DNA of 64,000 nucleotides from Anodontia alba (Eukaryota > Mollusca > Bivalvia > Lucinida > Lucinidae), in assembly GCA_964016985.1 (NCBI GenBank), contig OZ024823.1:37987687-38051686 (forward strand), read 5' to 3'. Positions 21,434 to 35,334 of this stretch are shown one piece after another (positions within the stretch are counted from its first letter, which is position 1; each line of letters begins with the position of its first letter). The position numbers and the translations under genes are program-made. A model generated the notes under the pieces. It had not been told where the DNA came from. It did no database searches and saw nothing but the letters and a program-made list of their open reading frames with translations.

Positions 21434-22350
21434 AACCTGACCTAGAAATCATCAAGACAAACATTTTGAGCAAAATTCATGATTATTGCTTGAAAAATGT
21501 GACCGCTAGAGTGTTAACAAGGTTTTCTGCTGATTTGGCCCAGTGACCTAGTTTTTGAGTCCAAGTGACCCAGTTTCGAACTTGACCTAGAAATCATCAA
21601 GACAAACATTTTGAGCAAGATTCATGATGATCGCTTAAAAAATGTAACCGCTAGAGTGTTAACAAGGTTTTCTGCTGATTTGGCCCAGTGACCTAGTTTT
21701 TGACCCCAAGTAACCCAGTTTCGAACTTGACCTAGAACTCATCAAGGCAAACATATTGAGCAAGATTCATGATGATTGCTTCAAAAATGTGACCGCTAGT
21801 GTGTTAACAAGGTTTTCTGCTGATCTGGCCCTGTGACCTAGTTTTTGACCCCAAGTGACCCAGTTCAAACTTGACCTAGATTTAATAGAGGCAAACATTT
21901 TGAGCAAGTTTCATCAAGATTGGATCAAAACTATGACCTCTAGAGTGTTAACAAGTTTTTCCTTTGATTTGACCTGGTGACCTAGTTTTTGATCCCAAGT
22001 AACCAAGTATCGAACTTGACCTAGATTTAATAGAGGCAAACATTCTGAGCAAAAGTCATCAAGACTGGGTCAAAACTGTGACCTCTAGAGTGTTAGCAAG
22101 TTTTTCCTTTGATTTGACCTGGTGACCTGGTTTTTGATCCCAAATAACCCAGTATCAAACCTGACCTAGATTTCATAGAGGCAAACATTCTGAGCAAGTT
22201 TCATCAAGATTGTGTCAAAACTGTGACCTCTAGAGTGTTAACAAACTAATTGTTCAAGACGGACGACGGATGACGGACACCAGACGACGGACGACGATGG
22301 ACAGAGGGTGATGACAATAGCTCACCCTGAGCTTTTGCTCAGGTGAGCTA
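21434..22350 (+). mobile_element. Family F element, U3, with an extra core repeat
   Basis: Same junction and 3' hairpin as U1, with one more core repeat (about 21965-22110). Confidence 0.72.
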
Positions 22351-23854
22351 ACAAAAAGTTCTAAGAGAAGTTGATTTCATAAAGTATACGCTCCTAACTA
22401 TAACTGACTAGGTGCAGTTGTTGTAATAACCCTACCATTTTGTCGAAAGTATTTTTTTCAACACTGAAATCCCACATGCACATCTTTACTATGTCTGTGA
22501 TACATAGGAGGTTTTAGGGATTCTTATTATGACATCAAACTTGCAAATGTGCACCTAACTGAAATATTTTTCTTATTTTTCTGAGAAAATAGGTTTTGAC
22601 ATTTTATCCAAACTGTTGCCATTTGAGGCAATTTGCATAAAATATCAAACCCTATTTTCTTGGAAAAATAAGAAAATATTTCAATATGTCATCTGCTGAA
22701 AATTTTACCCAAAGTGCTAAGGTTAAGCATGACATGTGAGAACATGGAATAGGGCTGCAGGAAGTATAATTCCGGTACTATGGGCTGGCTGAGTTTGTTT
22801 GCTACTCAAGTCAAAATATGAGACTTGTAGGCATAAAATTAAGGTCACTGACTGTGTGCAAGAGCTTAGCAGAATGACTTTGTATGTTCTGACAGTATTC
22901 TTTTGGAAAAATTTATTATGGAAGGTTTAGTAAGATGCTAAATCAGGTATACAGAAAACTGTTTTGTGTTAATGATGATCGGGTGAGCAGCCCCAAAAGA
23001 AAGCACCAAATACATTTTGTTATGTTCTTACTAACTGAAGTGAATAATTCCTCCTATTCTTTTGGCATGTATAAAATGGAGAGTAATACAATCATATTGG
23101 TCCTGGTCAGATTGTAAGAACCATTTGAGCCAGCACACGATAAATCCTACAATAAGGTGCGACCAGCAAAGATTCAGATCAGCCTGTGCATCTGTGCAGT
23201 CTGATCAGATTCTTACCTGGTCGCATGTGCCTTCTACAGCCTCTGGGTTATCCAGAGGGATAAAAGAGAAGCCTTACCATATTGGGTGATGTCAGGGATC
23301 AATTTTAGCACTTGCTAACTTGCTAAATGCTGGTTAATTTCCTCAAAAAGCAAGCTGCAATTTTTATCACTTGCTAATTCTAGCAAGTTGGAAAGATTCT
23401 CTTTAATTGGTGGAACCTGAGGCACTGAGGCTGAAGTTTTGCAATTTCTTCTCCAAAAGCAATGACGATATTTTTCTTATTTTTCCCAGAAAACAGGTTT
23501 TGACATAACATGCAAATTGTCTCCATTGGAGACAATTTGCATGTGATGTCAAAACCTGTTTTCTGGGAAAAATAAGAAAAATATTTTAAAATGTCTGCTG
23601 AAATTTTTACCCAGAGTGCTAAGATTTAAAGCCACATTTAACAGTGTTTATATGAAAAAGCAAGTTGGCTGAAAGGTTTAGCAAGTAAAAAATAATGCCA
23701 CTTGCTAATTTTAGCAAGCTGTCAAAAAAGTTGAATTTGAACCCTGGATGTACAGGCTGATCTTAGTCTTTGCTAATCACACAGATCTTATTGTAGGTTT
23801 TGTCATGCACTTAAGCTCATTTTCATGATTACAATGAGCTATGGTATAGCTTAC

Positions 23855-23956
23855 CTTTAAGTCTTGATGATGTGTCTGATAAGTCTTGTAATGATACTGA
23901 CTCATATTTCTGATCTTTCCCGGTTGACTCTTGATCAGCATCAGTATTCATGTTTA
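23855..23956 (-). CDS. Candidate exon A3
   Basis: Duplicate of exon A in U3, the unit with the mariner insertion. The mariner lies well outside the exon, and splice sites and frame are intact. Confidence 0.57.
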
Positions 23957-24280
23957 CTGAAATTAATGAAGAAACAAGAAATGTCAATAAGCAGCGCTTA
24001 TTAGATACCCATGCTAGGAATAAAACGTAATGGATGGACAGAAGAACAAAAAACATTCCTTAAATTATTTAGCAAGAAAAGACGTAATGGATGGGTGGAA
24101 GAACGAAAAGATTCCTTAAATTATTTAGAAAGACAAGAAGCAGAAATCAAAATGCCTTTTCAAGAACAAGACAAGTGGACATGGCCAATCCCCCCGCCAA
24201 TAAATACTTTTCACATGAACCTGGCACAAAAGTGCAATTAAGGTGAAATGTAAAAAGGCAAATCCCAGCTGAGAACAAAC

Positions 24281-24355
24281 CTTCAAAATTAATGTGTTGT
24301 AATTCTGTATGTATGCTAGGCAGTGTTACTGCAGTTCTTGTAAACTGGTTTGCAT
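24281..24355 (-). CDS. Candidate exon B3
   Basis: Duplicate of exon B in U3, LPSI variant. Splice sites intact. Confidence 0.42.
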
Positions 24356-25135
24356 CTTGGTGGCAAGAGTAAGAAGATCCAAACATTATAAAAATAATAA
24401 AGAGATATTATTTGGCTGAGGTTGGGTGCAGGTGTGGACCAATGGGCGGTACGGGGAGAGAAGGACTGAACGATGCATTTCCTTTTAACGTCCTTTATCA
24501 CTGAGTATATTATTTGAACTGAATACCTTGAACAAGTCTTGTTTCATATATATGGCAAACAGACTTAAAGTGTAAAAGGGGGATAACAGCAAAATGAGGC
24601 AAGACAGAGTTATGGTACAATGTCACTGCACTTCCACTGAATGTCCTCTAACTTTGTATGCATTTTGAATTCCCATCAGCACTACTGGAGTTATGTCCTT
24701 TATCATATTATGAAAGATCAACAAAATCCCTTGAATAGTTTTGGAGTTATGCCCAGGACAAGACAATTTAACAAAGGGAAATAATTCAAAAAGTAAAAGA
24801 GGCAGAGTTATGGTTCTTTTACACTGCACTTCCTCCTTAGTCCTCATCAGTTGCTGTAAAATGGCCCTGCCATTTTGTCAAAAAGAAATTTTTCCCCAAA
24901 ACCACTGTAGTTCTATCATTGTACACCTGTTTGCTATTATATGTGATATGTCCTCCTGTCTTAATACACATTTCGATAATTCCTATAAAATTGTATGAAA
25001 GTATACACACTAGTTACTGTGTTATGGTGCATACAAGAATGTTTTGAAAAAATCAAAGGGGCGTAACTTGGAAACTAAGAATGTGGGAGCAATCATTCTT
25101 GTATGCGACACATCGTCCTGACCTTATGCATATTG

Positions 25136-25277
25136 TTTCTTTGTTTTGAGATTTTACGGCCCAGTCAACCCAATGGGGTCATGTCAAGTGTGGTCAGTTT
25201 ACCTAACCACGTTTACTGGGCAGGCTTAGTCCTCTAAGCAGTCAACCAATATTGTGAACATTCTTTCACCAGAAATA
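25136..25277 (-). mobile_element. 5'-truncated SINE-1, U3
   Basis: Orthologous copy with duplications at 25122-25135 and 25278-25291. Confidence 0.85.
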
Positions 25278-25948
25278 CCTTATGCATATTGCTATAAATT
25301 TGCATGAAGATATCCTGAACGGTAATTGAGTTATAGAGCGTACAAGAATGTTTACCAACATACAAATGGACAGATAGATGGACAGACAAATGGGCATATA
25401 TAGTTATAAAGTGTCATCAATATTTTCCAGCTGGTTATCAATTTAGGCATGCACAAGCTTTGTATATACAAAATTAGCATACAAAACAATCAAAGGGACA
25501 TAACTCTGAAAGAAACTAATTGAAAGCAACCATTATTACACAAAACAAGTGGTCCTGACCTAATACACATTCCTATAAAGTTGCATGAACATATCCCTAA
25601 CAGTAACTGAGTTATGGTGCATACAAAAATGTTTGAAAAAAACAACAACAAAAAGGGCATAACTTGGAAACAAAGAAAGGGAGAACAATCAATCTTATGC
25701 TTGACATGTTGTCCTGACATAATACATATTCTTATAAAGTTGTATGATGATATCCCTAATGGTTACAGAGTTATGCCTTGTATAAGAATTCTGTTAAAAT
25801 TATCAAAGGGGCATAACTTGGGACTTAAGAAAGGTGGAACAATCATTCTTTTGCAAGACATATCGTCTCGACCTAATACATATTCCTATAAAATTGCTAG
25901 AAGATATTCTGAACAGTTACTGAATTATGGAGCGTACAAGAATGTTTG

Positions 25949-26254
25949 TTTGTTTGTGTTGAGGTTTTACCGCCCAGTCAACCCAACGGGATCATGTCGA
26001 GCGCGGTCAGTTTATCTAACCACACGTTTACTGGGCAGGCTTAGTCCTCTAAGTGGTTAATCAGTATTGTGCACATTCTTTCGCCAGAAACTGACAACTG
26101 CCCTTCTTGAATCAGCAGAAGGGAGAGAATGACTGTAGAAAATATTTCATGATCAATCTCCACGAAAGAATGTTGCCGACCTTGGCGGGGTTCGAACCCA
26201 CGACCTCCTGGTCTCCAGTCGGATGCGCATCCAACTGAGCCACTGAGGCCGGTT
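25949..26254 (-). mobile_element. SINE-1 copy in U4
   Basis: Same site, duplications 25934-25948 and 26255-26269. Promoter boxes are intact. Confidence 0.88.
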
Positions 26255-26673
26255 GTACAAGAATGTTTGGTTAAATTAATCAAAGGGGCATAACTTGGAA
26301 ACTAAGAAAGGGGGAACAATAATTCTTGTGCACAACACATCGTCATAACCTAATACATATTCCTATAAGGTTGCATGAAGATATCCCTAGCAGTTACTGA
26401 GTTATGGCGCATACAAGAATGTTTGGAAAAAATTAACCAAAGTGGCATGATTTGGAACTTAAGAAAGGGAAAACAATCACTCTTATGCACAACATGTCGT
26501 CCTGACCTAATACATATTCCTATAAAACTGCATGAAGATATTCTGAACTGTTACTGAATAATGGAGTGTACAAGAATGTTTGGAAAAATTAATCAAAGAG
26601 GAATATTTTGGAAAATAAGAAAAAAGGAAACAATCATTCTTATGCAAGATACATCATCATGACCTAAAACATA

Positions 26674-27411
26674 CAGTCAGGGATAAAAAAAAAATTCACA
26701 GAGTCAAAAATCCCATAGAGTTCAATGCATTTTCATGTTTACAAAAAATCAATTATAATAAAAATAATTGTTTATATCTTTATAACATTCACATCATTTG
26801 AAAGCTGTACGATTTATGTAATATTCATCCTGATTCTCATTGGATTTTCTCTATGCAAACTTGAGAGACTAAGAATTTAATTTTATGTAAGACATTCTGG
26901 GCAGTTTTTGAGCGATGTCAACACTGACGTCAATGGAAATCTGTCATTTTAAAAATTTCCTCTTAACCCTTAAAGCGCCAAGAAAAACTGCATCTGAAAA
27001 TGTCGTCTGTTTATGTCGTCTGCTGAATATTCTTGCAGACTTTTCAAACCTATTTTTGAATACAGACAAACAGTGTGGACCCTGATCAGACTGCTCCTAA
27101 AGGAGCAGTCTGACCTGGGTCCACACTGTTTGCAAAAATGACTTTTAAAATCACAAGCAGATGACAAAGCAGACGACAATAGTTGTGATTGGCGCTTTAA
27201 GGGTTAATATAAATTGTTGTATCTGAGAAGACAGATATCTGAGATTTATCAAAGTTATGTATTTTCGACATGCATCATTTACCTTTCCAATCATTACAGT
27301 ACATCAGTATTTTCTTTAAAATGTAACACAATGATAAGTGTCTTGTAGACATTAAAATGCATTAAAGTCTATGAGAAAATATTTTTGTGGAATTACTTTT
27401 GGCCTCTGACT
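26674..27411. mobile_element. Long-TIR element, U4, with nested MITE
   Basis: Orthologous copy carrying the nested MITE 26967-27203. Confidence 0.7.
26967..27203. mobile_element. piggyBac-like MITE, U4
   Basis: Orthologous 237-bp copy between TTAA sites, with both terminal repeats intact. Confidence 0.85.
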
Positions 27412-29119
27412 ATAGTCCTATAAAATTGCATGAAGATACCCCTAATGGTTACTGACTTATGTAGTGTACAAGAATTCCTGAAAAAAAAAAATCAAAGGGG
27501 CATAACTTGGAAAAACAAAGAAAGGGGGAACAATCATTCTTGTGCTCGACACATCCTCCTGACCTAAAACATACTCCTATAAAATTGCATGAAGATATTC
27601 TGAGCTGTTACTGAATTATGGAGCATACAAGAAATTTTGAAAAAATAAATCAAAGGGGCAGAGCTTGGAAAATTAGAAAGGCCGAACAATCATTCTTGTG
27701 CTTGACACGTCATCCTGACCTAATACATATTCCTATAAAATTGTATGAAGATATTCTGAACTTACTGAATTATGGAGCTTATAAGAATAGTTGGAAAAAT
27801 TAATCAAAGGGGCATAACTTGGAAACTAAGACAGGGGGAACAATCATTCTTGCGCACTACACATTGTTGTGACCTAATACATATTCCTATAAAGTTGCAT
27901 GAAGATATCCCTAATGGTTACCTAGTTATGTCATGTACAAGAATTCTAAAAAAAAGTAATCAAAGGGGCATAACATGGAAACTAAGAAAGGGGGAACAAT
28001 CATCCTTGAGCATGACACATGATCCTGACCTAATACATATCCTGTAAAATTGCATGATGATATTCTGAACTGTTGCTGAATTATCAAGCATACAAGAATG
28101 TTTGGAAAAATTAATCAAAGGGGCATAACTTGAAAAATAAGAAAGTGGGAACAACACATGGTCGTAGCCTAATACATATTCCTATTAAGTTGTTTGAAGA
28201 TATCCCTAAAAATAACTGAGTTATGGTGCATACAAGTATGTTTTGAAAAAAAATAATCAAAGGGGTAAAACTTGGGAAATAAGAAAGGGGGAACAATCAT
28301 TCTTGTGCTAGACACATCGTCCTAACCTAATACATATTCCTATAAAGTTTAATGAAGATATCCCTAATGGTTACTGAGTTATGGGGCATACAAGAATGTC
28401 TGGAAAAAAATAATCAAAGGGTCATAACTTAGAAACTAAGATAGGTGGAACAATCATTCCTGTGCGCGACATGTTGTCCTGACCTAATACATATTCCTAT
28501 AAAATTGCATGAAGATATTCTGAGCTGTTATAGAATTATGGAGCATACAAGAAATTTGGAAAAATTAAATAAAGGGGTATAACTAGGAAAATTAGAAAGG
28601 GGAAACAATCATTCTTGTGCGTGACACATTGTCCTGACCTAATACATATTCCTATAAAATTGCATGAAGATATTCTGAACTTACTGAATTATGGAATGTA
28701 CATGAAAAGTTGAAAAAGTTAATCAAAGGGGCATAACTTGGAAACTAAGAAAGGGGGAAACAATCATTCTTGTGCACGACACATCATTGTGACCTAATAC
28801 CTATTCCTATAAAGTTGCATGAAGATATTCTGAACTTACTGAATTATGGAATGTACATGAAAAGTTGAAAAAGTTAATCAAAGGGGCATAACTTGGAAAC
28901 TAAGAAAGGGGGAAACAATCATTCTTGTGCACGACACATCATTGTGACCTAATACCTATTCCTATAAAGTTGCATGAAGATATCCCTAATGGATACAGAG
29001 TTATATCGCGTACAAGAATTCTGAAAAAATAATCAAAGAGACATAACTTGGAAACCAAGAAAGGGGGAACAATTATTCTTGTGCATGACACATCGTCCTG
29101 ACCTAAGACATATTCCTAT

Positions 29120-29375
29120 TTTATTTTATTTTTGTTTTTTTTATTTGGGTTTTACGGCCCTTTCAAGAATATTTCACTTATATCCAGTCAATAATTGTTC
29201 ATCAAAGGTGTGCGAAAACCGGAGAATCTGGAGAAAAACCACCTGACCATCCGTAAACCACGTGACACGAGCGAGGCTCGAACCACAGCGGTGAGAAACC
29301 TAATAGATTAAGCGTCAACTCTCCTATCCACTAGGCAGGGGGGCGGGGGGGAGGTGGGGAAGAGGGGGATGCAAT
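29120..29375 (-). mobile_element. SINE-2 copy, U4
   Basis: Orthologous copy with repeats at 29108-29119 and 29376-29387. Short G tract interrupted by C near 29344. Confidence 0.82.
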
Positions 29376-29501
29376 ACATATTCCTATCACATGATCACAC
29401 GAAGATATTCTGTAATATTACTGAATTATGGAGCGTACAAGAATGTTTGGAAAAATCAATCAAAGGGGCAAAACTTGGAAACAAAGAAAGAGGAAACAAT
29501 C

Positions 29502-30273
29502 AACCTGACCTAGAAATCATCAAGACAAACATTTTGAGCAAAATTCATGATTATTGCTTGAAAAATGTGACCGCTAGAGTGTTAACAAGGTTTTCTGCTG
29601 ATTTGGCCCAGTGACCTAGTTTTTGAGTCCAAGTGACCCAGTTTCGAACTTGACCTAGAAATCATCAAGACAAACATTTTGAGCAAGATTCATGATGATC
29701 GCTTAAAAAATGTAACCGCTAGAGTGTTAACAAGGTTTTCTGCTGATTTGGCCCAGTGACCTAGTTTTTGACCCCAAGTAACCCAGTTTCGAACTTGACC
29801 TAGAACTCATCAAGGCAAACATATTGAGCAAGATTCATGATGATTGCTTCAAAAATGTGACCGCTAGTGTGTTAACAAGGTTTTCTGCTGATCTGGCCCT
29901 GTGACCTAGTTTTTGACCCCAAGTGACCCAGTTCGAACTTGACCTAGATTTAATAGAGGCAAACATTTTGAGCAAGTTTCATCAAGATTGGGTCAAAACT
30001 GTGACCTCTAGAGTGTTAACAAGTTTTTCCTTTGATTTGACCTGGTGACCTGGTTTTTGATCCCAAATAACCCAGTATCAAACCTGACCTAGATTTCATA
30101 GAGGCAAACTTTTTTAGCAAGTTTCATCAAGATTGTGTCAAAACTGTGACCTCTAGAGTGTTAACAAACTAATTGTTCATGACGGACGACGGATGACGGA
30201 TACCAGACGACGGACGACGATGGACAGAGGGTGATGACAATAGCTCACCCTGAGCTTTTGCTCAGGTGAGCTA
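29502..30273 (+). mobile_element. Family F element, U4
   Basis: Same truncated structure as U1. In the last core repeat it shares aaacttttttagc with U2 and U5, where U1 and U3 read aaacattctgagc. Confidence 0.72.
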
Positions 30274-31777
30274 ACAAAAAGTTCTAAGAGAAGTTGATTT
30301 CATAAAGTATACGCTCCTAACTATAACTGACTAGGTGCAGTTGTTGTAATAACCCTACCATTTTGTCGAAAGTATTTTTTTCAACACTGAAATCCCACAT
30401 GCACATCTTTACTATGTCTGTGATACATAGGAGGTTTTAGGGATTCTTATTATGACATCAAACTTGCAAATGTGCACCTAACTGAAATATTTTTCTTATT
30501 TTTCTGAGAAAACAGGTTTTGACATTTTATCCAAATTGTTGCCATTTGAGACAATTTGCATAAAATATCAAACCCTATTTTCTTGGAAAGATAAGAAAAT
30601 ATTTCAATATGTCATCTGCTGAAAATTTTACCCAAAGTGCTAAGGTTAAGCATGACATGTGAGAACATGGGATAGGGCTGCAGGAAGTATAATTCCGGTA
30701 CTATGGGCTGGCTGAGTTTGTTTGCTACTCAAGTCAAAATATGAGACTTGTAGGCATAAAATTAAGGTCACTGACTGTGTGCAAGAGCTTAACAGAATGA
30801 CTTTGTATGTTCTGACAGTATTCTTTTGGAAAAATTTATTATGGAAGGTTTAGTAAGATGCTAAATCAGGTATACAGAAAACTGTTTTGTGTTAATGATG
30901 ATCGGGTGAGCAGCCCCAAAAGAAAGCACCAAATACATTTTGTTATGTTCTTACTAACTGAAGTGAATAATTCCTCCTATTCTTTTGGCATGTATAAAAT
31001 GGAGAGTAATACAATCATATTGGTCCTGGTCAGATTGTAAGAACCATTTGAGCCTGCACATGATGAATCCTACAATAAGGTGCAACCAGCAAAGATTCAG
31101 ATCAGCCTGTGCATCTGTGCAGTCTGATCAGATTCTTACCTGGTCGCATGTGCCTTCTACAGCCTCTGGGTTATCCAGAGGGATAAAAGAGAAGCCTTAC
31201 CATATTGGGTGATGTCAGGGATCAATTTTAGCACTTGCTAACTTGCTAAATGCTGGTTAATTTCCTCAAAAAGCAAGCTGCAATTTTTATCACTTGCTAA
31301 TTCTAGCAAGTTGGAAAGATTCTCTTTAATTGGTGGAACCTGAGGCACTGAGGCTGAAGTTTTGCAATTTCTTCTCCAAAAGCAATGACAATATTTTTCT
31401 TATTTTTCCCAGAAAACAGGTTTTGACATAACATGCAAATTGTCTCCATTGGAGACAATTTGCATGTGATGTCAAAACCTGTTTTCTGGGAAAAATAAGA
31501 AAAATATTTTAAAATGTCTGCTGAAATTTTTACCCAGAGTGCTAAGATTTAAAGCCACATTTAACAGTGTTTATATGAAAAAGCAAGTTGGCTGAAAGGT
31601 TTAGCAAGTAAAAAATAATGCCACTTGCTAATTTTAGCAAGCTGTCAAAAAAGTTAAATTTGAACCCTGGATGTACAGGCTGATCTTAGTCTTTGCTAGT
31701 CACACAGATCTTATTGTAGGTTTTGTCATGCACTTAAGCTCATTTTCATGATTACAATGAGCTATGGTATAGCTTAC

Positions 31778-31879
31778 CTTTAAGTCTTGATGATGTGTCT
31801 GATAAGTCTTGTAATGATACTGACTCATATTTCTGATCTTTCCCGGTTGACTCTTGATCAGCATCAGTATTCATGTTTA
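31778..31879 (-). CDS. Candidate exon A4
   Basis: Duplicate of exon A in U4, peptide identical to A1, splice sites intact. Confidence 0.57.
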
Positions 31880-32203
31880 CTGAAATTAATGAAGAAACAA
31901 GAAATGTCAATAAGCAGCGCTTATTAGATACCCATGCTAGGAATAAAACGTAATGGATGGACAGAAGAACAAAAAACATTCCTTAAATTATTTAGCAAGA
32001 AAAAACGTAATGGATGGGTGGAAGAACGAAAAGATTCCTTAAATTATTTAGAAAGACAAGAAGCAGAAATCAAAATGCCTTTTCAAGAACAAGACAAGTG
32101 GACATGGCCAATCCCCCCGCCAATAAATACTTTTCACATGAACCTGGCACAAAAGTGCAATTAAGGTGAAATGTAAAAAGGCAAATCCCAGCTGAGAACA
32201 AAC

Positions 32204-32278
32204 CTTCAAAATTAATGTGTTGTAATTCTGTATGTATGCTAGGCAGTGTTACTGCAGTTCTTGTAAACTGGTTTGCAT
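32204..32278 (-). CDS. Candidate exon B4
   Basis: Duplicate of exon B in U4, LPSI variant like U3. Confidence 0.42.
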
Positions 32279-33058
32279 CTTGGTGGCAAGAGTAAGAAGA
32301 TCCAAACATTATAAAAATAATAAAGAGATATTATTTGGCTGAGGTTGGGTGCAGGTGTGGACCAATGGGCGGTACGGGGAGAGAAGGACTGAACGATGCA
32401 TTTCCTTTTAACGTCCTTTATCACTGAGTATATTATTTGAACTGAATACCTTGAACAAGTCTTGTTTCATATATATGGCAAACAGACTTAAAGTGTAAAA
32501 GGGGGATAACAGCAAAATGAGGCAAGACAGAGTTATGGTACAATGTCACTGCACTTCCACTGAATGTCCTCTAACTTTGTATGCATTTTGAATTCCCATC
32601 AGCACTACTGGAGTTATGTCCTTTATCATATTATGAAAGATCAACAAAATCCCTTGAATAGTTTTGGAGTTATGCCCAGGACAAGACAATTTAACAAAGG
32701 GAAATAATTCAAAAAGTAAAAGAGGCAGAGTTATGGTTCTTTTACACTGCACTTCCTCCTTAGTCCTCATCAGTTGCTGTAAAATGGCCCTGCCATTTTG
32801 TCAAAAAGAAATTTTTCCCCAAAACCACTGTAGTTCTATCATTGTACACCTGTTTGCTATTATATGTGATATGTCCTCCTGTCTTAATACACATTTCGAT
32901 AATTCCTATAAAATTGTATGAAAGTATACACACTAGTTACTGTGTTATGGTGCATACAAGAATGTTTTGAAAAAATCAAAGGGGCGTAACTTGGAAACTA
33001 AGAATGTGGGAGCAATCATTCTTGTATGCAACACATCGTCCTGACCTTATGCATATTG

Positions 33059-33200
33059 TTTCTTTGTTTTGAGATTTTACGGCCCAGTCAACCCAATGGG
33101 GTCATGTCAAGTGTGGTCAGTTTACCTAACCACGTTTACTGGGCAGGCTTAGTCCTCTAAGCAGTCAACCAATATTGTGAACATTCTTTCACCAGAAATA
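33059..33200 (-). mobile_element. 5'-truncated SINE-1, U4
   Basis: Orthologous copy with duplications at 33045-33058 and 33201-33214. Confidence 0.85.
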
Positions 33201-33871
33201 CCTTATGCATATTGCTATAAATTTGCATGAAGATATCCTGAACGGTAATTGAGTTATAGAGCGTACAAGAATGTTTACCAACATACAAATGGACAGATAG
33301 ATGGACAGACAAATGGGCATATATAGTTATAAAGTGTCATCAATATTTTCCAGCTGGTTATCAATTTAGGCATGCACAAGCTTTGTATATACAAAATTAG
33401 CATACAAAACAATCAAAGGGACATAACTCTGAAAGAAACTAATTGAAAGCAACCATTATTACACAAAACAAGTGGTCCTGACCTAATACACATTCCTATA
33501 AAGTTGCATGAACATATCCCTAACAGTAACTGAGTTATGGTGCATACAAAAATGTTTGAAAAAAACAACAACAAAAAGGGCATAACTTGGAAACAAAGAA
33601 AGGGAGAACAATCAATCTTATGCTTGACATGTTGTCCTGACATAATACATATTCTTATAAAGTTGTATGATGATATCCCTAATGGTTACAGAGTTATGCC
33701 TTGTATAAGAATTCTGTTAAAATTATCAAAGGGGCATAACTTGGGACTTAAGAAAGGTGGAACAATCATTCTTTTGCAAGACATATCGTCTCGACCTAAT
33801 ACATATTCCTATAAAATTGCAAGAAGATATTCTGAACAGTTACTGAATTATGGAGCGTACAAGAATGTTTG

Positions 33872-34177
33872 TTTGTTTGTGTTGAGGTTTTACCGCCCAG
33901 TCAACCCAACGGGATCATGTCGAGCGCGGTCAGTTTATCTAACCACACGTTTACTGGGCAGGCTTAGTCCTCTAAGTGGTTAATCAGTATTGTGCACATT
34001 CTTTTGCCAGAAACTGACAACTGCCCTTCTTGAATCAGCAGAAGGGAGAGAATGACTGTAGAAAATATTTCATGATCAATCTCCACGAAAGAATGTTGCC
34101 GACCTTGGCGGGGTTCGAACCCACGACCTCCTGGTCTCCAGTCGGATGCGCATCCAACTGAGCCACTGAGGCCGGTT
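33872..34177 (-). mobile_element. SINE-1 copy in U5
   Basis: Same site, duplications 33857-33871 and 34178-34192. Promoter boxes are intact. Confidence 0.88.
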
Positions 34178-34596
34178 GTACAAGAATGTTTGGTTAAATT
34201 AATCAAAGGGGCATAACTTGGAAACTAAGAAAGGGGGAACAATAATTCTTGTGCACAACACATCGTCATAACCTAATACATATTCCTATAAGGTTGCATG
34301 AAGATATCCCTAGCAGTTACTGAGTTATGGCGCATACAAGAATGTTTGGAAAAAATTAACCAAAGTGGCATGATTTGGAAACTAAGAAAGGGAAAACAAT
34401 CACTCTTATGCACAACATGTCGTCCTGACCTAATACATATTCCTATAAAACTGCATGAAGATATTCTGAACTGTTACTGAATAATGGAGTGTACAAGAAT
34501 GTTTGGAAAAATTAATCAAAGAGGAATATTTTGGAAAATAAGAAAAAAGGAAACAATCATTCTTATGCAAGATACATCATCATGACCTAAAACATA

Positions 34597-35334
34597 CAGT
34601 CAGGGATAAAAAAAAAATTCACAGAGTCAAAAATCCCATAGAGTTCAATGCATTTTCATGTTTACAAAAAATCAATTATAATAAAAATAATTGTTTATAT
34701 CTTTATAACATTCACATCATTTGAAAGCTGTACGATTTATGTAATATTCATCCTGATTCTCATTGGATTTTCTCTATGCAAACTTGAGAGACTAAGAATT
34801 TAATTTTATGTAAGACATTTTGGGCAGTTTTTGAGCGATGTCAACACTGACGTCAATGGAAATCTGTCATTTTAAAAATTTCCTCTTAACCCTTAAAGCG
34901 CCAAGAAAAACTGCATCTGAAAATGTCGTCTGTTTATGTCGTCTGCTGAATATTCTTGCAGACTTTTCAAACCTATTTTTGAATACAGACAAACAGTGTG
35001 GACCCTGATCAGACTGCTCCTAAAGGAGCAGTCTGACCTGGGTCCACACTGTTTGCAAAAATGACTTTTAAAATCACAAGCAGATGACAAAGCAGACGAC
35101 AATAGTTGTGATTGGCGCTTTAAGGGTTAATATAAATTGTTGTATCTGAGAAGACAGATATCTGAGATTTATCAAAGTTATGTATTTTCGACATGCATCA
35201 TTTACCTTTCCAATCATTACAGTACATCAGTATTTTCTTTAAAATGTTACACAATGATAAGTGTCTTGTAGACATTAAAATGCATTAAAGTCTATGAGAA
35301 AATATTTTTGTGGAATTACTTTTGGCCTCTGACT
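34597..35334. mobile_element. Long-TIR element, U5, with nested MITE
   Basis: Orthologous copy carrying the nested MITE 34890-35126. Confidence 0.7.
34890..35126. mobile_element. piggyBac-like MITE, U5
   Basis: Orthologous 237-bp copy between TTAA sites, with both terminal repeats intact. Confidence 0.85.

Larger units (their letters stand above)
15859..25447. repeat. Tandem segmental unit U3 (9589 bp, 7758 bp without mariner)
   Basis: Third copy, interrupted at its left end by the mariner element 15876-17704. It lacks about two 155-bp satellite monomers near 20180 relative to U1. It has one additional core repeat in its family F element (about 21965-22110). Confidence 0.95.
25448..33370. 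repeat. Tandem segmental unit U4 (7923 bp)
   Basis: Fourth copy, very close to U2 and U5 over most of its length. It carries a duplicated 155-bp monomer near 28820-28975 that U1-U3 lack. Confidence 0.95.
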
